NCBI GenBank assembly: GCA_910574015.1
Contig: CAJSYQ010000009.1
Location: forward strand, 1-64,000
Length of the DNA: 64,000 bases
Source: Eubacteriaceae bacterium
GTDB taxonomy: Bacteria; Bacillota; Clostridia; Lachnospirales; Lachnospiraceae
Direction of reading: 5' to 3'
A program made the translations under genes and the position numbers. Shown here piece after piece: positions 26,312 through 34,682 of this stretch (position 1 is the stretch's first letter; every line of letters starts with the position of its first letter). Under the pieces are notes generated by a model. It was given only the letters and a program-made list of their open reading frames with translations, did not search any database and had not been told where the DNA came from.

Positions 26312-27601
26312 ATGAATCCATATCAGCAGTATATGTACAGCTATCCGCATAAGACAGCCTACGGCGCCCTTTTTGGGGTGAGCCTTGCGGATTACGCGGA
26401 GCGGCTGGCGGGCCGCGGGACCAGCCTGTATTTTCATATTCCCTTCTGTCAGAGCAAATGCGGCTACTGCAACCTTTTTTCCGTGGTGGGGCAGGGATAT
26501 GACGTTATGGAGCAGTATATTGATGCCATGGAGCGGCATGCCGGCCAGATTTCACGTATACTGCCGGATTCTGTGGAGTTCTCTGACCTGACGCTGGGAG
26601 GGGGGACGCCCCTGGTGCTTTCTGTCCCGCAGCTGGAACGGGTCTTCAGGATTGCCGGCCAGTTGGGATTTCGGATGGAGAGGAGACAGGTGGTTGTGGA
26701 GACGTCGCCTGCCCAGACGACAGAGGAGAAGCTGGAACTTCTGAAAGAACATGGTGCGACACGGATCAGCATGGGGGTTCAGAGCTTTTTTCAGGAGGAG
26801 CTGGCGAGGCTGAACCGGAACCATACAGTGGAACAGGTGAGGGACGCCGTGAGACTGATTAAGAGGGCGGACTTTCCCTGCATGAATCTGGATCTGATCT
26901 ATGGCATCCCCGGGCAGACGGAGGAGAGCCTCTTGTCCTCCGTCAAACAGGCGCTTTCATATGATCCGGAAGAACTATTCCTATATCCCCTCTACATAAA
27001 AAAGGATACTTTTCTGTCCTCCCAATCGGTTATGAGACAGGAAGATGCTTTTCATATGTATGGCGCCGCCAGAAAGTATCTGAGGGAAAAGGGCTATGTT
27101 CCCTATTCCATGAGAAGGTTTGTACGGGGGGGCGACGCCGGCGGACTGACGGGATGCGGCTTTGAAAATACACTTTCCATTGGCTGTGGTGGGCGTACTT
27201 ATATTGATGAACTCCATTTCTGCATGCCGTACGGGGTCAGGCAGAGCCAGTGCAGACAGATCCTGACGTCGTATATGGATGAAGAGGATTATCTCTCGGT
27301 CCGGCATGGGTACCTATTGAGCGAAGAAGAGAGGCGGCGCAGATATGTGATCAAGAATATCCTGTTTGCATCCGGGCTTTCTCTTGGGGAATACAGAGAA
27401 TGCTTTAAGGCAGATCTCCGGCAGGAATTTCCGGTGCTGACAGAGTGGATCCGGCAGGGATATGCGCAGTCGGATGGGGAATGGATCCGGCTGACGGAGG
27501 ACGGGTTCTGTCTGTCAGACTATCTCGGGCCGATGCTGATCTCGGATGAGGTAAGAGAGAAGATGCTTCACTCTGAAATTTCGCCAATGCTGGAGGGATA
27601 G
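26312..27601 (+). CDS. STM4012 family radical SAM protein (HemN-like)
   Basis: 429 aa. Radical SAM CxxxCxxC is Cys46-Cys50-Cys53 in FHIPFCQSKCGYCN, the HemN/HemW-type spacing and context; further HemN-like motifs are LTLGGGTPLVLS, ETSPAQTTEEKLELLKEHG, RISMGVQSFFQEEL and NLDLIYGIPGQTEESL. The C-terminal HemN-type wing is present (~330-429). It is not a simple HemW: the family lives only with the STM401x partners, so the reaction is probably different. GGAGGA is 5 nt before the ATG. The next gene begins 4 nt after the stop. Confidence 0.86.
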   Translation: MNPYQQYMYSYPHKTAYGALFGVSLADYAERLAGRGTSLYFHIPFCQSKCGYCNLFSVVGQGYDVMEQYIDAMERHAGQISRILPDSVEFSDLTLGGGTPLVLSVPQLERVFRIAGQLGFRMERRQVVVETSPAQTTEEKLELLKEHGATRISMGVQSFFQEELARLNRNHTVEQVRDAVRLIKRADFPCMNLDLIYGIPGQTEESLLSSVKQALSYDPEELFLYPLYIKKDTFLSSQSVMRQEDAFHMYGAARKYLREKGYVPYSMRRFVRGGDAGGLTGCGFENTLSIGCGGRTYIDELHFCMPYGVRQSQCRQILTSYMDEEDYLSVRHGYLLSEEERRRRYVIKNILFASGLSLGEYRECFKADLRQEFPVLTEWIRQGYAQSDGEWIRLTEDGFCLSDYLGPMLISDEVREKMLHSEISPMLEG

Positions 27602-27605
27602 GTAT

Positions 27606-28457
27606 ATGATCAGGCAGATATATTACCGGGGCAGTCTGGACTTCTGTAATTATTCCTGTACATACTGCCCCTTTGCCAAGAAGAAGGGCAGTGAGAGACG
27701 GATCTCCAGGGACCGGCAGGAATGGTTTCGGTTTGTGGAATACATAGCTGCCAGCAGCTTCGACGGGGCGGTACAGGTTGTTCCGTATGGAGAGGCGCTG
27801 ATCCATGAGTACTACTGGCAGGGTTTGGCGCAGCTCAGCCGCTGTGGCAGGATCCGGGCTGTAGGTGCCCAGAGCAATTTTAGTTTTTCGGCCCAGAGGA
27901 TGACGGCCCTTTATAAAAAGTATGGCGGAGACGGGGACAAGCTCCGGCTGTGGGGAACCTTTCATCCCGGGATGGTGTCTGTAGAGGCCTTTCTTGATGT
28001 GTGCACGCAGCTGCGGGAGAGCGGCATCCGGTTTTGCGCAGGCGGCGTCGGTGTTCCAGAGAACATGGATATCCTTGGCGAGCTGCGCCGGAGGCTGGAC
28101 GACGGGATCTATATGTGGATCAATAAGATGGACGGGCTGGGCCGGCGGTACCGTGAGGATGAGATCCGGGCATTCTGCTCCCTTGACCCGCATTTTCCAC
28201 TGGAGCTGCATTATTTCAGGCCGGATGCCAGGGCGTGCAGTGCATCGGTAATGATCCGGGGGGACGGCACGATCCTGCCCTGCGGCATCTGCCATCAGAA
28301 GATGGGAAATCTGTATGCAGACGGACTGGAGGGGACGGCGGGGAAGGTGTGTACGAGGCGTGCCTGCGACTGTTTCCTTGCCTATGGGGGAAGAAGGGAT
28401 ATACCAGAATTAACCGATTTCCGGCCATTTCCGGCATTTCGGATCCCCTTTTCATGA
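27606..28457 (+). CDS. STM4011 family radical SAM protein
   Basis: 283 aa. Cys14-Cys18-Cys21 in DFCNYSCTYCPF bind the SAM cluster. The C-terminus is cysteine-rich (CSASVMIRGDGTILPCGICHQKMGNLY, then CTRRACDCF), resembling the auxiliary-cluster SPASM/twitch layout of peptide-modifying enzymes; the count and spacing would allow at least one extra Fe-S cluster. This supports, but does not prove, a protein or peptide substrate. Last gene of the five-gene cassette; it is followed by the 28.47-28.55 kb repeat cluster and tRNA-Gln. Confidence 0.84.
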   Translation: MIRQIYYRGSLDFCNYSCTYCPFAKKKGSERRISRDRQEWFRFVEYIAASSFDGAVQVVPYGEALIHEYYWQGLAQLSRCGRIRAVGAQSNFSFSAQRMTALYKKYGGDGDKLRLWGTFHPGMVSVEAFLDVCTQLRESGIRFCAGGVGVPENMDILGELRRRLDDGIYMWINKMDGLGRRYREDEIRAFCSLDPHFPLELHYFRPDARACSASVMIRGDGTILPCGICHQKMGNLYADGLEGTAGKVCTRRACDCFLAYGGRRDIPELTDFRPFPAFRIPFS

Positions 28458-28472
28458 CACAGAGGGGAAAAA

Positions 28473-28545
28473 TGCCAATTAACATTGGCAAATGCAAAAA
28501 AATTGGCAAATGCAAAAAAATTAAAAAAATTAAAAATTCCTCTTG
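28473..28545. repeat. AT-rich tandem and inverted repeat cluster
   Basis: Begins with a 7-bp hairpin TGCCAAT-TAAC-ATTGGCA. The unit ATTGGCAAATGCAAAAAA then occurs twice in tandem, followed by AAAAAAATTAAAAA and TTGCATTTT (reverse complement of the AAATGCAA in the units). It lies directly 3' of the STM4011 gene. It may be the cassette's terminator region or a slippage-prone repeat; function unknown. Confidence 0.7.
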
Positions 28546-28589
28546 CATTTTCCAGATGATTCATGTATAATAACGTTTGTGGTTGTGAT

Positions 28590-28661
28590 TGGGCTATCGC
28601 CAAATGGTAAGGCACTGGACTCTGACTCCAGCATTTCTAGGTTCGAATCCTAGTAGCCCAG
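28590..28661 (+). tRNA. tRNA-Gln (anticodon CTG)
   Basis: 72-nt cloverleaf: acceptor TGGGCTA/TAGCCCA, D-arm with CAAATGGTAAGGC, anticodon stem CTGGA/TCCAG with loop CTCTGAC giving CTG (reads CAG), T-arm CTAGGTTCGAATCCTAG, discriminator G. The weak U-A first pair and the absence of CCA are normal for Gln tRNAs here. Confidence 0.96.
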
Positions 28662-28666
28662 TTTTT

Positions 28667-28693
28667 AAGTCCTGATAGTTATCAGGGCTTTTG
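28667..28693 (+). terminator. Terminator after tRNA-Gln
   Basis: AAGTCCTGAT / ATCAGGGCTT stem with a 4-nt loop, then TTGTTAT. Confidence 0.75.
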
Positions 28694-28766
28694 TTATATT
28701 ATGATTAGGGTTTGACGGGATTCAGTTCGTATGATCCGCGGACCATGGTAGGAAATGAGGGTTTTT

Positions 28767-30356
28767 ATGAGCGATTCATTGAGACAGGAAATTGAAAAAC
28801 GCCGTACCTTTGCCATTATATCCCATCCGGATGCGGGAAAAACTACTTTGACAGAGAAGTTTCTTTTATATGGAGGGGCCATCAATCTGGCTGGTTCTGT
28901 CAAGGGACGGAAGGCCGCGAAGCATGCGGTATCGGACTGGATGGAGATTGAGAAGGAGAGGGGAATCTCCGTGACCTCTTCCGTCCTTCAGTTTAACTAT
29001 GATGGATTCTGCATCAATATTCTGGATACACCGGGGCATCAGGATTTCTCCGAGGACACATACCGGACGCTGATGGCGGCGGATTCGGCAGTTATGGTGA
29101 TCGACGGATCCAAAGGTGTCGAGGCGCAGACCATTAAGCTCTTTAAAGTATGTGTTATGAGGGGCATCCCCATCTTTACCTTTATCAACAAAATGGACCG
29201 TGAGGCCATGGACCCCTTTGAACTGATCGACCAGATCGAGAATGTGCTGGGGATCCGCACCTGCCCCGTGAACTGGCCCATCGGGTCAGGGAAGAACTTC
29301 AAGGGAGTATATGACCGCAGTACAGAGATGATATCCCGTTTTATCGCCGGGGATAACGGACACAAGGTGGAGACGGTGGAGGCGAAGCTGGGAGATCCCG
29401 GCCTGGATGGGCTGATCACGAAGGAATATCATGATCAGCTGGGAGAGGAGATTGAGCTGCTGGACGGAGCCAGCGACGAGTTTGATCTGGAACGGGTGAG
29501 GGAAGGAAAACTCTCGCCGGTCTTTTTTGGGTCGGCACTGACGAATTTCGGCGTGGAAACATTTCTGCAGCATTTTCTCGATATGACGACTCCGCCGCTG
29601 CCGCGAACCTCAGAGGGGGAAGAGGTGGATCCCTTTTCTAATGAATTTTCGGCCTTTGTATTTAAGATACAGGCAAATATGAATAAGGCCCACCGGGACA
29701 GGATCGCATTTATGAGAGTGTGTTCTGGAAAGTTTGAGGCGGGTATGGAGGTTATGCATGTGCAGGGCGGCAAAAAGATACGGCTGTCCCAGCCTCAGCA
29801 GATGATGGCACAGGAGAGAAAGCATGTGGAAGAGGCCTACGCGGGAGATATCATCGGCGTGTTCGATCCGGGTATTTTTTCCATCGGCGATACTCTTTAT
29901 AAGGGAAAGGAGCCAGTGAGCTTCGAGGGAATCCCCACCTTTGCGCCGGAGCATTTTGCCAGGGTGCGTCAGGTGGATACAATGAAACGCAAGCAGTTTA
30001 TGAAAGGGATCAGCCAGATTGCCCAGGAGGGAGCCATTCAGATCTTCCAGGAATTTAATACCGGGATGGAAGAGATTATTGTGGGAGTGGTTGGCGTGCT
30101 GCAGTTTGAAGTGCTCCAGTACCGTCTTGAAAATGAATATAATGTAGAAATCCGCATGGAGCAGCTGCCATATGAGCATGTGAGATGGATTGAAAATGAA
30201 GAGATTGATGTGGCCGGCCTGTCTGTTACATCAGATACGAAGAAGGTGAAGGACCTGCACGACAAACCGCTTTTGCTCTTCACCCATCCCTGGAGTGTAC
30301 AGACGGCTCTGGAACGGAACGAGGGACTACTTTTAAGTGAATTTGGCAGGAACTAG
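28767..30356 (+). CDS. prfC: Peptide chain release factor 3
   Basis: GTPase that recycles RF1/RF2 from the ribosome. 529 aa from ATG 28767 (GAGG 6 nt before; another ATG at 28755 is less likely). G motifs: G1 ISHPDAGKTTLTEK, G2 around ERGISVTSSVLQF, G3 LDTPGHQDFSEDTYR, G4 FINKMDREAMDP. Typical RF3 C-terminal domain follows (VVGVLQFEVLQYRLENEYNVE). Stands alone, with tRNA-Gln upstream. Confidence 0.96.
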   Translation: MSDSLRQEIEKRRTFAIISHPDAGKTTLTEKFLLYGGAINLAGSVKGRKAAKHAVSDWMEIEKERGISVTSSVLQFNYDGFCINILDTPGHQDFSEDTYRTLMAADSAVMVIDGSKGVEAQTIKLFKVCVMRGIPIFTFINKMDREAMDPFELIDQIENVLGIRTCPVNWPIGSGKNFKGVYDRSTEMISRFIAGDNGHKVETVEAKLGDPGLDGLITKEYHDQLGEEIELLDGASDEFDLERVREGKLSPVFFGSALTNFGVETFLQHFLDMTTPPLPRTSEGEEVDPFSNEFSAFVFKIQANMNKAHRDRIAFMRVCSGKFEAGMEVMHVQGGKKIRLSQPQQMMAQERKHVEEAYAGDIIGVFDPGIFSIGDTLYKGKEPVSFEGIPTFAPEHFARVRQVDTMKRKQFMKGISQIAQEGAIQIFQEFNTGMEEIIVGVVGVLQFEVLQYRLENEYNVEIRMEQLPYEHVRWIENEEIDVAGLSVTSDTKKVKDLHDKPLLLFTHPWSVQTALERNEGLLLSEFGRN

Positions 30357-30371
30357 AAAGACATTCAAAGA

Positions 30372-30400
30372 TTGACATATCCGTGCCTGATTGTTAGAAT
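30372..30400 (+). promoter_or_regulatory. Promoter of the hybrid kinase
   Basis: Perfect TTGACA, 17-nt spacer, TAGAAT; start codon 40 nt downstream. Confidence 0.7.
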
Positions 30401-30439
30401 ATATTACAGAAGAATATACATTGCATGGGGAGGATCAAA

Positions 30440-33208
30440 ATGTATCATTGCCATACTCAATTCTATTTAACAGGTAATCAAAGGGACGTTTTTGAATTGA
30501 TTAAAAAAATGCCGCCGCTGGAGCATTTTACACACCGATTCTCTGAGAGTGGAACCCCGGAGGAATCACTGACTGCCGGGGCGGATGTAATTTTTGTGGG
30601 ATTGCAGGATTTGGACGCGGAGGAAACGATAAAACAACTGATCCGGCAAAAGAAAGAGAAAACAGAGCTTATTGTGCTGGCTGGGAGAGAAAAGGTGGCA
30701 TCCCTTTTGGCTTGTATGTCCGAAATTACGGATATCTGGATTATGCCGGCATCAAAAGAGGAGATCGAGTTCCGTTTTTTGAGATGGCAGCAGAACTTTA
30801 AGATGGGCACGGATTTCTGGCAGACCAGCCAGTATCTGGAGTCCACCATTAACAATATCCCGAACCTGATCTGGTATAAGGATAAGGATGGGGTACATAA
30901 AAAGGTAAATGACAGCTTCTGTCGGACGGTGAATAAGTCAAAGGAACAGGTACAAGGGCAGAGACATGCCTATATTTGGGATGTGGAGGAGGACGATCCT
31001 GTCTGTATAGAATCCGAGAATGAAGTTATGAGGAGCCGTAAGACCTTTGTGTCAGAGGAGACGATTCAGACAGGGGACGGCATGCGGATCCTGACTACAT
31101 ATAAATCCCCCCTGTATGATTATGACGGCAGTGTGATGGGGACAGTCGGGGTGGCGAATGATATTACGCAGGAGCGGGCGTATGAGAGAGAGATCGGAAA
31201 GAAGAACCATGTTCTGGAGATGATCTTTACCACCATGGACTGTGGAATGATATGCCATACGATAGATGGTTCCCAGATCATCAGCATCAACAAAGCGGCG
31301 CTTAAGATTCTGGGTTATGAATCCCAAGAGGAATTGATGGAACATGGGTTTGATACAGTGGCCTCCTCTGTTCTGGAGGAAGACAAAGATGGGCTCCGGG
31401 ACAGTATTGACGGTCTGGAAAAAGAAGGGGATAATGTCAGCGTCGAGTATCGTGTGAGACATAAAAATGGAGAGATTCTTCACGTAATGGGTAATGTAAA
31501 GCTGGTAGAGGAGAACGGTATGCTGTTTTACCAGCGGTTTCTATTGGACTGCACTACCCAGAAGCTGCAGGAGAAAAAGAGACAGGAGGAGGCCGAGAAG
31601 CGCCAGATGGAACTGATCCATGCTCTTTCCATTGACTTCAATCTTGTCTACTTCTTTGACCTTGATTCGGGGATGGGGATGCCTCTTCGCATTAATGAGG
31701 ATGATATTCCTACTTTTGAATTCTCACACAGCAGGAAGGTTTCCATGCGGCAGAGCCTGGATCGATATATAGAGGAATTTGTCTATGAAGAGGACCGGGA
31801 GATGATGCGGGAAGCCTCCTCTCAGGAAATGCTTAAGAAAGAACTGGAGAAAAAGGATCTGTATTATGTGAATTATCGTGTTGCGGACGAGGGCAGAATG
31901 AAATATTACCAGATGAAGGTTGTCCGTACCGGAGCAGATGACGGCAACCGGGGCATCGTAATCGGATTCCGGAGTGTAGATGCGGAGACAAGGGAGGAAA
32001 TGAAGAAAAAGAGCCTTCTGGAGGACGCACTGCTCCAGGCAAACAAGGCCAATAAGGCGAAGAGTGTTTTTCTCTCCAATATGTCGCATGACATCCGCAC
32101 GCCGATGAATGCCATTGTGGGATTTACCACACTGGCACTGGCCCATCAGGATAAAAAGGAACGGGTGGAGGAATATCTGAATAAGATCAAATCATCCGGA
32201 GATCATTTATTGAACCTGATCAATGATGTGCTGGATATGAGCCGCATCGAGAGCGGGAAGATGCATCTGGAGGAAAAACCGTGCTGTCTGCCCGAGGTTC
32301 TGCAGGATCTGCGGAATATACTGCAGGCAGACATTTCAGCGAAGAAGCTGCAGTTAAAGATTGAGACGATCAATGTAATGGACAGGGATATTTACTGCGA
32401 CAAGCTACGGCTGAATCAGGTGCTGCTGAATCTTCTGAGCAATGCGGTTAAATATACCGATGAGGGCGGTATGGTGACTGTGACCCTGGTGGAACATCCG
32501 GGAGCGCCGGCCGGCTCGGCAAATTATGAGTTCCTGATCAGGGACACCGGGATCGGTATGAGCAAAGATTTTGTGAAACACATCTTTGAGCCCTTTGAGA
32601 GGGAACGAAATTCAACTATAAGCGGAATTCAGGGAACCGGACTGGGGATGGCTATTACAAATAATATTGTGAATATGATGAACGGATCCATCAAGGTCAG
32701 CAGCGAGCAGGGAGTCGGCACAGAATTTTCTGTTTCCTTTACCTTCCGACTTGATCCAGAGGCGGCGGAACACCACGCTGCCACAACGGAAGAGAAGGGG
32801 GAAAAGAAGAAAGGTTCTTTTCGATCCCATTCCGGCCGTATTCTTCTGGCAGAGGACATCGAACTGAATCAGGAGATTGCGGTGACTATTTTGGAAGAGT
32901 CTGGTTTTTCCACCGAGGTTGCAGAGAACGGAAAGATCGCTGTAGATATGGTTAGGCGTTCGGAACCGGGTTATTATCAGCTTGTGCTGATGGATATACA
33001 AATGCCGGAGATGAACGGCTATGAGGCAACCAGGGAGATCCGCCGGCTGGAGGATAAAGAACTGGCGTCCATACCCATTCTGGCTATGTCGGCCAATGCC
33101 TTTGAGGAGGACAAACAGGAGGCCATGAAATGTGGAATGAACGGCCATATATCGAAGCCCATTGATGTAAAGACGCTTCTTGAAACACTGGATAGTATTA
33201 TATTGTAA
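30440..33208 (+). CDS. Hybrid sensor histidine kinase with degenerate receiver and PAS domains
   Basis: 922 aa, soluble (no membrane segment). In order: a receiver-like N-terminal domain (~1-120) whose expected phospho-Asp site reads VIFVGL, so it is probably inactive; PAS (~135-255, IPNLIWYKDKDGVHKKVN); second PAS (~260-385); a third sensor-like region (~395-520); coiled coil; HisKA with NMSHDIRTPMNAIVGF; HATPase with NLLSNAVKYT, DTGIGM and GTGLGMAITN; and a C-terminal receiver with phospho-Asp in VLMDIQMPEMNG and Lys in ISKPIDV. No output domain, so it likely feeds a phosphorelay or protein partner. GGGGAGG lies 6 nt before ATG 30440. Single-gene unit with its own promoter and terminator. 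Confidence 0.9.
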   Translation: MYHCHTQFYLTGNQRDVFELIKKMPPLEHFTHRFSESGTPEESLTAGADVIFVGLQDLDAEETIKQLIRQKKEKTELIVLAGREKVASLLACMSEITDIWIMPASKEEIEFRFLRWQQNFKMGTDFWQTSQYLESTINNIPNLIWYKDKDGVHKKVNDSFCRTVNKSKEQVQGQRHAYIWDVEEDDPVCIESENEVMRSRKTFVSEETIQTGDGMRILTTYKSPLYDYDGSVMGTVGVANDITQERAYEREIGKKNHVLEMIFTTMDCGMICHTIDGSQIISINKAALKILGYESQEELMEHGFDTVASSVLEEDKDGLRDSIDGLEKEGDNVSVEYRVRHKNGEILHVMGNVKLVEENGMLFYQRFLLDCTTQKLQEKKRQEEAEKRQMELIHALSIDFNLVYFFDLDSGMGMPLRINEDDIPTFEFSHSRKVSMRQSLDRYIEEFVYEEDREMMREASSQEMLKKELEKKDLYYVNYRVADEGRMKYYQMKVVRTGADDGNRGIVIGFRSVDAETREEMKKKSLLEDALLQANKANKAKSVFLSNMSHDIRTPMNAIVGFTTLALAHQDKKERVEEYLNKIKSSGDHLLNLINDVLDMSRIESGKMHLEEKPCCLPEVLQDLRNILQADISAKKLQLKIETINVMDRDIYCDKLRLNQVLLNLLSNAVKYTDEGGMVTVTLVEHPGAPAGSANYEFLIRDTGIGMSKDFVKHIFEPFERERNSTISGIQGTGLGMAITNNIVNMMNGSIKVSSEQGVGTEFSVSFTFRLDPEAAEHHAATTEEKGEKKKGSFRSHSGRILLAEDIELNQEIAVTILEESGFSTEVAENGKIAVDMVRRSEPGYYQLVLMDIQMPEMNGYEATREIRRLEDKELASIPILAMSANAFEEDKQEAMKCGMNGHISKPIDVKTLLETLDSIIL

Positions 33209-33253
33209 AAAAAGGGGCTGTCGCACTAAGTGAATAAGTGCGCAGCTCCTTTT
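33209..33253 (+). terminator. Terminator after hybrid kinase
   Basis: AAAAGGGGCTGTCGCACTA pairs with TAAGTGCGCAGCTCCTTTT (a few mismatches) around a short loop, directly after the stop. It marks the boundary to the AT-rich defence pair. Confidence 0.8.
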
Positions 33254-33358
33254 GGATGTATATTGTGTGATTAGATAAAAATTATGGACAGGCAAGCATA
33301 ATTTCACTAAAATGCAACAATAAAATACATGTAAATGAGAAGAAATCAAATTAAATTG

Positions 33359-33386
33359 TTGGAAAATAATAAAAAGGTGATATAAT
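33359..33386 (+). promoter_or_regulatory. Candidate promoter of the AbiL-type pair
   Basis: TTGGAA, 16-nt spacer, TATAAT, 27 nt before the start. The 160-bp upstream gap is AT-rich and otherwise featureless. Confidence 0.55.
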
Positions 33387-33413
33387 AATTAGTAAAGAAT
33401 ACGAGGTGCAATT

Positions 33414-34676
33414 ATGCTTATTCAATTTAATTTTAAGAATTTTAAATCATTTCGTGATGAAGCAATTTTGGACTTATCAGCTGCAAAGATGACGGAATTT
33501 TCCGGCAGGGTGATTTCGGAAGGAAATGAAAAAATTTTGCCTATGGCGGCTATATATGGTGCAAATGCTAGTGGAAAGTCGAATATATATAATGCGTTTG
33601 AATACATGGCAAATTATGTGATTGAATCTTTCAAATATGGAGATGAAGAAGAAAAATTCGAGGAATACCGGCCGACCCCATTTTTATTTGATAGTGTTTC
33701 AGGTAATGCTGAGTCTAGTTTTGAAATATATTTTACGATTTCAGGGGAAAAGACAGAAAAAATATATAATTATGGTTTTTGTGTTGACAGACATGGAGTT
33801 ACAGAGGAGTGGCTCAATTCAAAAGCTAAGACGGCGCGTAAATTTAAGCCTGTTTTTTATCGTTCTGTTGAAGAAAATTTGCTGGATTTGTCAGGTCTTC
33901 CAAAGAGCAGCAAGGATAATATTCAGGTGGCATTGGAGAAGCAGGTTTTAATTGTTTCACTTGGAGCAAAATTGAAAGTGAATAAGTGTAAAGACATCCG
34001 GGACTGGTTTCTGGCAAATGAGTTCGCAGATTTTGGGGATCCATTTACCAATTTCTTCTTGTCACATCGTTTGCCGAAAGGCTTTGTAGAGGATGATTGT
34101 GTGCAAAAGAAAGTGATAGAGTATTTCGCTTCTTTTGATGAGCACATTAAAAATTTTGAGATAGAAAAGGTACCGCATGACACTGAAATAAAAGAAGAGA
34201 CATATAAAATTAGTGCACTGCACAAAAAAATAGATTCTGATGATTATGCAGCTATTCCTTTGGGCATGGAATCGGCGGGGACATTGAAAATGTTTGCATT
34301 GTATCCCGAATTGCAGGATGTTCTGGAAAAGGGAAGCGTGTTTTTTATTGATGAATTAAATGCTCGTCTACATCCTTTGCTGGTTCGGAACTTTTTACTT
34401 ACTTTCCTGAATCCAGAAATCAATACGAATCATGCACAGTTGATTTTCACAACACATGATACATGGCAGTTGTCTAATCAGCTTCTTCGGAGGGATGAGG
34501 TGTGGTTTACAGAAAAAGATGGACAGGGGATTTCAAAATTGTATTCTCTGGCAGATTTTGTAGATGAATCTGGTGGCAGAATTCGAAAAGATGAAAGCTA
34601 CGAAAAAAATTATCTTATCGGAAAATATGGTGCGGTTCCAACATTAAAGAGTATTGATCTCTTTAAGGAGGGATGA
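33414..34676 (+). CDS. AAA15-type ATPase, AbiLi/RloA-like defence protein
   Basis: 420-aa ABC/SMC-like ATPase. N-terminal FNFKNFKSFRDEA strand, Walker A GANASGKS (49-56), C-terminal Walker B SVFFIDELNARLHPLL and the HD-type end LIFTTHDTWQLSNQLLRRDEVWF. This arrangement is that of OLD/RloA/AbiLi ATPases that partner a TOPRIM effector. The gene 6 nt downstream is RloB-like, so the pair fits the AbiL abortive-infection type; the ATPase would sense infection and release the effector (known for related systems, inferred here). Codon choice is visibly AT-rich compared with prfC or the kinase, suggesting horizontal transfer. Confidence 0.85.
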   Translation: MLIQFNFKNFKSFRDEAILDLSAAKMTEFSGRVISEGNEKILPMAAIYGANASGKSNIYNAFEYMANYVIESFKYGDEEEKFEEYRPTPFLFDSVSGNAESSFEIYFTISGEKTEKIYNYGFCVDRHGVTEEWLNSKAKTARKFKPVFYRSVEENLLDLSGLPKSSKDNIQVALEKQVLIVSLGAKLKVNKCKDIRDWFLANEFADFGDPFTNFFLSHRLPKGFVEDDCVQKKVIEYFASFDEHIKNFEIEKVPHDTEIKEETYKISALHKKIDSDDYAAIPLGMESAGTLKMFALYPELQDVLEKGSVFFIDELNARLHPLLVRNFLLTFLNPEINTNHAQLIFTTHDTWQLSNQLLRRDEVWFTEKDGQGISKLYSLADFVDESGGRIRKDESYEKNYLIGKYGAVPTLKSIDLFKEG

Positions 34677-34682
34677 ACATAT

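Noticed and set aside
28473-28545. Short CRISPR-like array
   Set aside because: Units are contiguous 18-mers without unique spacers and there are no cas genes.
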